Shown here piece after piece: positions 5,995-11,594 of a DNA stretch of 12,152 nt (its first letter is position 1; each line of letters opens with the position of its first letter). A program made the translations under genes and the position numbers. Under the pieces are notes generated by a model, which saw only the letters and a list, made by a program, of their open reading frames with translations, made no database searches and was not told the DNA's origin. This stretch comes from Candidatus Parcubacteria bacterium (lineage in GTDB: Bacteria > Patescibacteriota > Saccharimonadia > Saccharimonadales > Saccharimonadaceae), in contig JAEWBQ010000002.1 in NCBI GenBank assembly GCA_023391075.1, forward strand, positions 1 to 12,152, given 5' to 3'.

Positions 5995-7785
5995 TTATTC
6001 CTTCGTGACGCGCAGGACTTCTTCGACGGTCGTATTGCCGCGCAGTGCTTTAATGAGGCCGTCAGTCTGCATGGTGGTCATGCCTTCGCTGATGGCGAGG
6101 TCTTGGATTTGGTTACTGGTGCCGTTACTGGTAATTAATTTTTGGATTGGCACAGATACGCCGAGTACTTCGTAGATACCGATACGCCCGCGGTAGCCGG
6201 TGTGGTTACACTCGTCGCAGCCGTCCGGAGAGGCTTTCCAGGTCATCAGAATGGCAGTATCGCTGGTGCCTAGGGGGGTGTCGCCACCCACGTGTTGCTC
6301 TTGGGCTTGAAGCTCGAGCTCATGGATGTGCTTCATGCCCTTGCCGGCTTTGTCGTCTTTGACGTTAAAAAGGCGCATCAGGCTGGCGATTTCGGTCTTG
6401 TCGGGCGTGTGTTGCTGGCGGCAGTTTGTGCAGAGGCGGCGGACCAGTCGCTGGCCGACGATAGCCTTGACGGTACTGGCAATCAGGAACGGCTCGATCT
6501 GCATGTCGAGGAGACGCGGTAGGGCGGTGGCAGCATTGTTGGTGTGGAGCGTACTGAAGACTAAGTGTCCGGTCAAGGCGGCTTGGACGGCGAGATTTGC
6601 GGTTTCGCCGTCACGGATTTCTCCGACCATGATGATGTTCGGATCTTGACGGAGGAGTGCGCGTAGGCCGTTGGCGAAGGTCATGCCGGCTTTGGCGTTG
6701 GTCTGGGTTTGGTTGACGCCGATAATCTTGTATTCGACCGGGTCCTCAATGGTCGAAATGTTGACATCTGGGGTATTGAGGGTCGAGAGGATACTAAAGA
6801 GACTGGTCGACTTACCCGACCCGGTTGGGCCTGTAACGAGGATCATGCCGTCCGGTTCGGTCATGGCTTGTTTAATGACGGTCAGGGAGTGTCCCCAGTA
6901 ACCTAGCTGGTCGAGTTCGACCGCTTGGTTCGACTCATCGAGGATACGCATGACGATCTTTTCGCCATCAGTAATCGGTAGCGTCGAGACACGGAGCGCG
7001 TATTGCTTGCCAGCAACTTTGATTTTGAAGCGGCCGTCCTGCGGGACGCGGCGTTCGTCAATCTTGAGGTTGGAGAGGATTTTGATGCGGCTCGTCAGGG
7101 CGCCGAGAACGTTGCGGGGCATGCGGTTGACTTCTTTGAGGACGCCGTCGATACGGTAGCGAACCTGGACGAATGTCTCGCGTGGCTCGATGTGGATGTC
7201 ACTGGCGTTGGAGCGGATGGCGTATTCAAGCAAGAGGTTGACGGTTTGGGCGATAGGAGAATCTTCGGCGACATCCTCTTCGGTAACGGTCTGGCTTTCG
7301 CCGCTATCCTCGCGCTGGGTCTCGATAACTTCGTTGAGCTCTTCGTTGACGTCGCCGCGGTAATTGTCGAGACAAGCAAGGATATTTGCGGTGGTAGCCA
7401 GGTAGATCTTGGTGTTTTCACCGATTTGCTTTTCGATGAAGTTGACTGCCTGGATATCATCGGGGTCGGCCATGGCGAGGTGCTGCATGCCATCTTCGTC
7501 GATTTGGAATAGCACCGCGTTGTACTGCCGGGCGATGCGCTCAGGGATTTTATTAAGGATGTCGGAGACGATGGTATTAGGGTCGATCTCGACGAACGGG
7601 ATGCCGGCGTATTTCGAAAAGGCTTCCGCCAGGGTTTTCTCGTCGGTAATCTCGTTTTCCAGTACGATGTCCTGCATAGAGCGACGTGAGCGAGATGCTT
7701 CTTCTTTAAGGGCGTCAATCTGCTCCTGGGTAGCCAGGCCGCTCTGGGTAAGTAACTTCTCGATAGTAACGTCGGTAATACGCAT
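5995..7785 (-). CDS. pilB: Type IV pilus assembly ATPase PilB (GspE family)
   Basis: PilB is the hexameric cytoplasmic ATPase that powers pilus extension. From the preferred ATG the product is 596 aa; positions below count from a TTG five codons upstream (7800). Domains: an N-terminal GSPII_E_N-type region (about 10-150, used to contact PilM/PilC), an N2 domain (about 180-300, SNASDIHIEPRETFVQVRYR) and the RecA-like motor with Walker A GPTGSGKST (324-332), Asp box (IEDPVEY, 351-357), Walker B IIMVGEIRDGET (389-400) and His box TGHLVFSTLHTN (410-421). A zinc site is implied by CTNC (457-460) and CDEC (528-531), which are separated by 67 residues including a low-complexity insertion. The start is moved from TTG 7800 to ATG 7785 because a TATACT -10 box covers the TTG. 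Extension rather than retraction ATPase, as it has the long N-terminus and the Cys pairs. Confidence 0.96.
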   Translation of the reverse strand: MRITDVTIEKLLTQSGLATQEQIDALKEEASRSRRSMQDIVLENEITDEKTLAEAFSKYAGIPFVEIDPNTIVSDILNKIPERIARQYNAVLFQIDEDGMQHLAMADPDDIQAVNFIEKQIGENTKIYLATTANILACLDNYRGDVNEELNEVIETQREDSGESQTVTEEDVAEDSPIAQTVNLLLEYAIRSNASDIHIEPRETFVQVRYRIDGVLKEVNRMPRNVLGALTSRIKILSNLKIDERRVPQDGRFKIKVAGKQYALRVSTLPITDGEKIVMRILDESNQAVELDQLGYWGHSLTVIKQAMTEPDGMILVTGPTGSGKSTSLFSILSTLNTPDVNISTIEDPVEYKIIGVNQTQTNAKAGMTFANGLRALLRQDPNIIMVGEIRDGETANLAVQAALTGHLVFSTLHTNNAATALPRLLDMQIEPFLIASTVKAIVGQRLVRRLCTNCRQQHTPDKTEIASLMRLFNVKDDKAGKGMKHIHELELQAQEQHVGGDTPLGTSDTAILMTWKASPDGCDECNHTGYRGRIGIYEVLGVSVPIQKLITSNGTSNQIQDLAISEGMTTMQTDGLIKALRGNTTVEEVLRVTKE

Positions 7786-7847
7786 AATGCTTACGCTCAA
7801 GTATACGCCAGATGCCCCCCGAAACGCCAGCCTTTATCGTGTATACT
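7785..7847. promoter_or_regulatory. Divergent promoters of pilB (-) and tsaE (+), both with TATACT -10 boxes
   Basis: Two TATACT hexamers face outwards: one on the minus strand at 7800-7805 reading toward pilB, one on the plus strand at 7842-7847 reading toward tsaE. With flanks they form a 7-bp inverted repeat (AGTATAC at 7800-7806, GTATACT at 7841-7847). Only 36 bp separate the boxes, so the two -35 regions must overlap near 7817-7829, where no close match to TTGACA is seen. Predicted +1 positions are about 7792 for pilB, giving a leader of about 6-8 bases before ATG 7785, and about 7854-7855 for tsaE, on its GTG. Neither gene has a Shine-Dalgarno sequence. Confidence 0.6.
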
Positions 7848-7854
7848 GAATGCA

Positions 7855-8313
7855 GTGAACATAACGATTGAGAGTGAAACTGCTATGAAGGCATTTGGCG
7901 CCCGCCTCGGGTCGTTGCTTCGTGGCGGCGACGTACTGGAATTGGTCGGGGATGTCGGAGCGGGTAAGACGACGCTCACCAAGGGCATTGCCGAGGGTAT
8001 GGGTGTCGACGAAGATGTCCAAAGCCCAAGCTTTACGATCAGTCGTGTCTACGATGAATTGCCATCGGGCCTGCGCCTGGCGCATTATGATTTTTACCGG
8101 CTGCACGATGCGGGCATCATGGCAGATGAGCTGCACGAGGCGGCACATGATGCGCAGACCGTGACGGTGATCGAGTGGGCAGATATCGTGGCGGGCGTCC
8201 TGCCTGATGATCGACTGACGATTTCGCTTGTCTCGCCGACTGAGGCGAGTCGCGTAGTGACGCTAACTGCCCATGGTGCCCGTGCCGAATCGCTAACGGA
8301 GGAACTCGCGTGA
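7855..8313 (+). CDS. tsaE: tRNA t6A biosynthesis ATPase TsaE
   Basis: TsaE works with TsaB and TsaD to transfer threonylcarbamoyl from TC-AMP to A37 of ANN-decoding tRNAs; its ATPase activity resets the complex. The 152-aa protein has Walker A GDVGAGKTTL (32-41), the TsaE signature VQSPSFTISRVY (55-66), HYDFYRL (77-83) and VIEWAD (105-110). The start is GTG at 7855, because its N-terminus MNITIES supplies the first beta strand that aligns with TsaE proteins; the in-frame ATG at 7885 would remove it. A TATACT box ends 7 bases before the GTG and there is no ribosome-binding site, so the mRNA is probably leaderless. The stop overlaps the tsaB start (GTGA, 8310-8313). tsaD and tsaC are not in the window. 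Confidence 0.96.
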   Translation: MNITIESETAMKAFGARLGSLLRGGDVLELVGDVGAGKTTLTKGIAEGMGVDEDVQSPSFTISRVYDELPSGLRLAHYDFYRLHDAGIMADELHEAAHDAQTVTVIEWADIVAGVLPDDRLTISLVSPTEASRVVTLTAHGARAESLTEELA

Positions 8314-8696
8314 TCCTACTGCTTGATACCTCGACGATGGAGTGTCGGCTGACGCTGCTCGACGGTGAAGCGCGCCGCGACTTTACCTGGCAGGCCGATC
8401 GTACGCTGGCGAGGCATCTGCTTGGATTTTTGGAGGAGAAGCTTCACGAGGCAAGCAGTGACTTTCAACAGTTGACCGGCATCGGCGTCATGCGCGGGCC
8501 GGGCAGCTTTACGGGGCTGCGAATTGGTATGGCCGTACTGAACACGCTGGCGGACGCATTGGAGATTCCTATCGTGGGTGCAGAGGGTGACGAGTGGCAG
8601 GCGATAGCCCTGCGCCGGCTTGAGGCGGGTGAGAATGACAAGGTGGCGCTGCCCCACTATGGCGGCGACGCGCATATCACGAAACCGCGCAAATAA
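8310..8696 (+). CDS. tsaB: TsaB-like t6A scaffold protein, short form
   Basis: TsaB is the non-catalytic ASKHA-fold partner that heterodimerises with TsaD in t6A synthesis. The family marker MRGPGSFTGLRIGMAVLNTL (residues 61-80) and the N-terminal LLLDTST (3-9) identify it. It is only 128 aa, against roughly 220-240 for typical TsaB: the first lobe is complete to about residue 93 (LEIPIVGAEG), but nearly all of the second lobe is absent. The last residues (LPHYGGDAHITKPRK) look like the extreme C-terminal tail of full TsaB (P-x-Y-x-x-x-x-A-x-I-T-x-P-K), suggesting an internal deletion rather than a frameshifted 3' end. The start is GTG 8310 in a GTGA overlap with tsaE, with a perfect GGAGG (8298-8302) seven bases upstream. 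A terminator-like hairpin follows at 8734. Family call firm; functionality of the short form is inference. Confidence 0.9.
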   Translation: MILLLDTSTMECRLTLLDGEARRDFTWQADRTLARHLLGFLEEKLHEASSDFQQLTGIGVMRGPGSFTGLRIGMAVLNTLADALEIPIVGAEGDEWQAIALRRLEAGENDKVALPHYGGDAHITKPRK

Positions 8697-8698
8697 CC

Positions 8699-8728
8699 TT
8701 GCGACCGTAATGTGAAAAGCGCTACAAT
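8699..8728 (+). promoter_or_regulatory. Possible promoter at the tsaB-rny junction
   Basis: TTGCGA (8699-8704) and TACAAT (8723-8728) are separated by 18 bp and match the -35 and -10 consensus at 4/6 and 5/6. The predicted +1 (about 8735) falls on the first bases of the hairpin at 8734-8750, so this promoter, if used, would make an RNA beginning with that hairpin. It may alternatively be a chance match inside the region before a tsaB terminator. Confidence 0.35.
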
Positions 8729-8733
8729 AAAAG

Positions 8734-8762
8734 GAGTCAACCATTGACTCTGATTATTTTTT
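8734..8762 (+). terminator. Hairpin with T-rich tail after tsaB
   Basis: GAGTCAA (8734-8740) and TTGACTC (8744-8750) form a perfect 7-bp stem with a CCA loop, followed by TGATTATTTTTT (8751-8762). This has the form of an intrinsic terminator ending the tsaE-tsaB transcript 38 bp after its stop codon. The stem has only three G-C pairs and the T-run starts 6 bases after it, so it may be moderate in strength. An A-rich stretch before the stem can extend pairing with the T-run only partially, so it is not clearly bidirectional. Confidence 0.6.
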
Positions 8763-8787
8763 GATACTTCCGGTACTGATAGACCAG

Positions 8788-8832
8788 TTGAAACACTTCC
8801 GATCCGTTTGACAATCGGTACTGCGAGAAAGG
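8788..8832 (+). promoter_or_regulatory. Candidate rny promoter and ribosome-binding site
   Basis: TTGAAA (8788-8793) and GACAAT (8810-8815) are 16 bp apart and give a +1 near 8822, just before the strong ribosome-binding site AGAAAGGA (8825-8832) of rny. A consensus TTGACA also occurs at 8808-8813, but 17 bp downstream there is only a poor -10 that overlaps the start region. The octamer CGGTACTG occurs twice (8771-8778 and 8816-8823), flanking this promoter; this could be a regulator site or chance. The choice of promoter is uncertain. Confidence 0.35.
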
Positions 8833-8839
8833 ATACACC

Positions 8840-10330
8840 ATGATAGAGGGGATTATTGCCGCACTTTTAGGGGCAGCTTTTGGCGTGGGCGGGACGGTCT
8901 ATTACGAAAAGCGCCGCGTCCTAGAAGGCAAAAGCAAAGCCGAAAAAGACATCGCGGCCGCTAAGGCGAAAGCCAGTGACATCGTTCTCAAGGCCAAGGA
9001 TGAAGCACTTGAGCTTGAGAACGAGCGCCGCAAAGAATGGCAAAAAACTGAAAAGCGTCTAGCGGACCGCGAGTCGGCGCTGGACAGCAAGCTTGACGAG
9101 CTCGACAAACGTGCCGAAAAGCTTCGCAGTGAAGAGGATGAAGTCGAATCGCTTAAGCAGGAAATCCGCGACATCCGCACCCGCCAGCAGGAAAAGCTCG
9201 AAAAGATCGCCGGCCTCAAAAAGAAAGATGCTGCTGACAAACTGATGGAAATGACCGAGCGTGATATCAAGCACGACCTGACGGGCTTGGTTGCAAAGCT
9301 ACAACATGACGCCATGGAAGACGCCGAAGAGCGTGCGCAGACGATTCTGGTAAGCGCCATGGAGCGCATGAGTAGCGAGGTGACAGCAGAGCGTACGGTG
9401 ACGGCCATCAAGCTGACCGACGACGAAATGAAAGGTCGCATCATCGGCAAGGAAGGCCGCAATATTCAGGCGCTGCAGCGCGCCACTGGTGTTGATATTC
9501 TGGTTGATGACACACCGGGCATGATCGTACTGAGCAGCTTCGATCCTGTCCGTCGCCAGGTTGCTCGTCTGAGTCTTGAGATGCTCATGAAGGACGGCCG
9601 CATCCACCCGGGCCGCATCGAAGAAGTGGTCGCCAAGGCTGAAAAGCAAATCGAAAAAGATATCATCCGCGCTGGCGAAGATGCCGCACGCGAAGTTGGT
9701 GTCGCCGGTATTCCAAAGGAACTGCTGCGTCTGCTCGGCGAGCTGAAGTTCCGTACCAGCTACGGCCAGAACGTGCTGCTGCATAGCACCGAAATGGCCC
9801 ACATGGCTGGGATGATCGCCGAAGAAATTGGGGCGAATGTCCGCATCACCAAGATCGCGACGCTGCTGCACGACATCGGCAAAGCGGTGACGCACAAGAT
9901 CGAGGGAAAACATCACCATATCGGCGCCGAACTGGCTCGTAAATACGGCATGAGCGATGAGATTGTCCATGCCATTGAGGCACACCATGACGACATCGAG
10001 GCGACGACGCCAGAAGCCCTGGTGGTCCGTGTCTGTGATGCCCTGTCAGCTGCCCGTCCAGGTGCCCGCAATATCAGCGCTGAGAATTTCGTCGAGCGTA
10101 TGCGGGACCTTGAAAATGTCGCCACCAGCTTCAAGGGAATCGACAAGGCCTATGCCATTAGTGCTGGCCGCGAGATTCGTGTCATCGTCAGCCCGAAGAC
10201 CGTCGATGATTTGTCGGCAATCAAGCTTGCCCGCGACATCGCGACCAAGATCGAGAGTACGATGCAGTACCCCGGTACGATTAAAGTTAACGTCATCCGC
10301 GAAACCCGGGCGATCGAATTCGCGAAGTAA
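8840..10330 (+). CDS. rny: Ribonuclease Y, membrane-anchored endoribonuclease
   Basis: RNase Y starts mRNA decay by endonucleolytic cleavage at the membrane in bacteria without RNase E. The 496-aa protein has the standard order: an N-terminal membrane anchor (about residues 2-22), a long charged coiled coil (about 25-180), a KH RNA-binding domain with GRIIGKEGRNI (199-209) and an HD-type metal-dependent phosphohydrolase domain with the early histidine in LLHSTEMAH (313-321), the HD pair LLHDIGKAV (342-350), HHH (358-360) and AHHDD (381-385). Length is slightly below the usual 510-520, the shortening being in the coiled coil. The ATG at 8840 has an AAAGGA ribosome-binding site 7 bases upstream. 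A Nudix gene starts 6 bp after its stop and is probably co-transcribed. Confidence 0.97.
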   Translation: MIEGIIAALLGAAFGVGGTVYYEKRRVLEGKSKAEKDIAAAKAKASDIVLKAKDEALELENERRKEWQKTEKRLADRESALDSKLDELDKRAEKLRSEEDEVESLKQEIRDIRTRQQEKLEKIAGLKKKDAADKLMEMTERDIKHDLTGLVAKLQHDAMEDAEERAQTILVSAMERMSSEVTAERTVTAIKLTDDEMKGRIIGKEGRNIQALQRATGVDILVDDTPGMIVLSSFDPVRRQVARLSLEMLMKDGRIHPGRIEEVVAKAEKQIEKDIIRAGEDAAREVGVAGIPKELLRLLGELKFRTSYGQNVLLHSTEMAHMAGMIAEEIGANVRITKIATLLHDIGKAVTHKIEGKHHHIGAELARKYGMSDEIVHAIEAHHDDIEATTPEALVVRVCDALSAARPGARNISAENFVERMRDLENVATSFKGIDKAYAISAGREIRVIVSPKTVDDLSAIKLARDIATKIESTMQYPGTIKVNVIRETRAIEFAK

Positions 10331-10336
10331 TCACTC

Positions 10337-10801
10337 GTGTTTTTGAAACCTGAGTTACGGGAATGGCTGGCGTCGGTTGCACGTGTCTCGAGCGCGTCAC
10401 TGATCTTGGAGGATGCGGACGGCCGCGCGCTGATCGTCAAGGCAAGCTACAAATCGCACTGGACGTTTCCTGGGGGCGTGATTGATCCGGGAGAGACGCC
10501 CCTCGAGGGCGCCGTCCGTGAAACGCGAGAAGAGGTCGGGCTGATTATCGATCCGGCAACAGTATCATTTGCCTGGGTTGCCAACCGCAGCAGTGGCATA
10601 GCAGATACCTATCAGTTCGTGTTTCGCACGCAGTTACCAGCCGGCGCCGCGGATCATATCGTGCTGGAGGCTGCCGAAATTGATGATTATGCGTGGGTAA
10701 GTAAAACCGAGGTCGCATCGGCTGATCGCCATTACGGTAAGGTCATCGAGCACTGGGTGCAGGATATGACTGGGTACGTCGAGCAGACTTTTGGGAAATA
10801 G
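10337..10801 (+). CDS. Nudix hydrolase downstream of rny
   Basis: This 154-aa protein has a Nudix box at residues 47-69 (G47, E53, R61-E62, E65-E66, G68), preceded by WTFPGG (42-47), so it should hydrolyse an X-linked nucleoside diphosphate with Mg2+. The third residue of the REUXEE core is Thr rather than an aliphatic residue, a mild deviation. An N-terminal helix (about 1-15) and a C-terminal helical part (about 125-152) flank the catalytic fold. The substrate is not readable; the position after an mRNA-decay gene makes RNA 5'-end (RppH-like) or nucleotide-pool functions thinkable, without direct support. The start is GTG at 10337, 6 bp after the rny stop, with only a weak ribosome-binding site (GAAG), so translation may depend on ribosomes leaving rny. 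It shares little beyond the box with the other Nudix protein at 503-931, so they are not recent duplicates. Confidence 0.9.
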   Translation: MFLKPELREWLASVARVSSASLILEDADGRALIVKASYKSHWTFPGGVIDPGETPLEGAVRETREEVGLIIDPATVSFAWVANRSSGIADTYQFVFRTQLPAGAADHIVLEAAEIDDYAWVSKTEVASADRHYGKVIEHWVQDMTGYVEQTFGK

Positions 10802-10837
10802 TGCCGCTCTTTACTGGCGACGCAAGCTCGCGTCTCG

Positions 10838-10859
10838 TGCTACAATACGAATTACTATG
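10838..10859 (+). promoter_or_regulatory. Extended -10 promoter of the pseudopilin gene, apparently leaderless
   Basis: TGC (10838-10840) directly precedes TACAAT (10841-10846), an extended -10 element. The predicted +1 is near 10853, three to five bases before the ATG at 10857, and there is no ribosome-binding site. No good -35 box is present. A 5-bp stem (GACGC 10819-10823, GCGTC 10830-10834) lies in the spacer region. Confidence 0.55.
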
Positions 10860-11588
10860 AAACGATTGCGAGTGGGCTTTACGATCGTCGAGGTATTGGT
10901 GGTGATCATCGTGATCTCCATTCTTGTGACGCTCGTCGTGCTCGGGTACGGGACGTGGCAGCGTAATGTTGCGAATTCTAATGTCCAGAGTGACGTCCAG
11001 CAGGCGACGAGTGCGCTCAAAATGTACCAGAACTTTTCGAATGATTATCCGCCAAACCTAGGCGGAGTAAGTTTTGCCTCGTCTGATAACGTTGCTCTGA
11101 AGCTCAGCACGAACGCCGCACAGGTGCGCGTATATAGCGGCCTGACGAGCGATCAGAACGCGCAACTTTTCCTGAATACATGTAACGCCTTGATGCCGAT
11201 TACTTCTGGTGGCGTGACGTATAATACTTCATGTTCATTTGCAGGGAATAATATCCATGCAGCCGGCACTAACTCGTCAAATGTCGTCTGGAAGGGCCCG
11301 ACAATCCAGCAGAGTGACATTGCGCTCACTTGTGGCGCAGCCTGTAGCACCGCAACCCAGACGATGATTTCGGAATTTACTGCTCAGGGTGGCACCTTCC
11401 CGCTGGCAATTCCCAACAAAAATGTTTCTCTGCCTGCTTACAGTACGCAAAGCACCGGCCCAGCTACTCGCTTTTGCCTTCAGGGCGTCTCGGTGCTCTA
11501 CGGGGACATTGTCTATCATACGACCAGTGAAAACATGCTCGTCGTTTCCGGACCCTGCCCGAACGATCCTGCGCTCCACTATCCGTGA
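10857..11588 (+). CDS. Pseudopilin-like protein with type III prepilin leader
   Basis: The N-terminus has the prepilin peptidase site: short positive leader MKRLRVG, cleavage after G7, then mature FTIVEVLVVIIVISILVTLV with Glu at position +5 and a hydrophobic helix of about 24 residues. The protein is 243 aa (236 mature), longer than the usual 130-170 for major pilins and closer to minor pilins or type II secretion pseudopilins. After the helix (residues 8-60) comes a Ser/Thr/Asn-rich globular part without any family I recognise. It contains six cysteines (in NTCNA, NTSCS, LTCGAAC, RFCLQ and GPCPN), an even number that would allow three disulfides outside the cell. The ATG at 10857 is used; 22 upstream in-frame codons overlap the Nudix end and promoter and would put charge before the leader. 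It could be a substrate of the pilus machine encoded at 2189-7785. It ends 6 bp from a convergent subtilase gene. Confidence 0.85.
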   Translation: MKRLRVGFTIVEVLVVIIVISILVTLVVLGYGTWQRNVANSNVQSDVQQATSALKMYQNFSNDYPPNLGGVSFASSDNVALKLSTNAAQVRVYSGLTSDQNAQLFLNTCNALMPITSGGVTYNTSCSFAGNNIHAAGTNSSNVVWKGPTIQQSDIALTCGAACSTATQTMISEFTAQGGTFPLAIPNKNVSLPAYSTQSTGPATRFCLQGVSVLYGDIVYHTTSENMLVVSGPCPNDPALHYP

Positions 11589-11594
11589 GAAGGG

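Noticed and set aside
7003..7718. Long open frames antisense or out of frame to pilB (7003-7512 +, 7095-7718 -)
   Set aside because: They lie wholly within pilB, show skewed Ser/Pro/Arg or acidic composition typical of shadow frames, and have no family motif.
7786..7800. TTG at 7800 as the pilB start
   Set aside because: The TTG is covered by the TATACT -10 box, so it would lie upstream of the predicted transcription start; ATG 7785 is preferred.
8902..9988. Antisense frames under rny (8902-9462 and 9299-9988, minus strand)
   Set aside because: The first is almost pure Ser/Arg/Leu repeats created by the antisense of the coiled-coil codons; neither has a ribosome-binding site or recognisable domain.
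10819..10834. Hairpin GACGC/GCGTC as a terminator after the second Nudix gene
   Set aside because: The stem has just 5 bp and no T-run follows; it sits in the pseudopilin promoter region instead.
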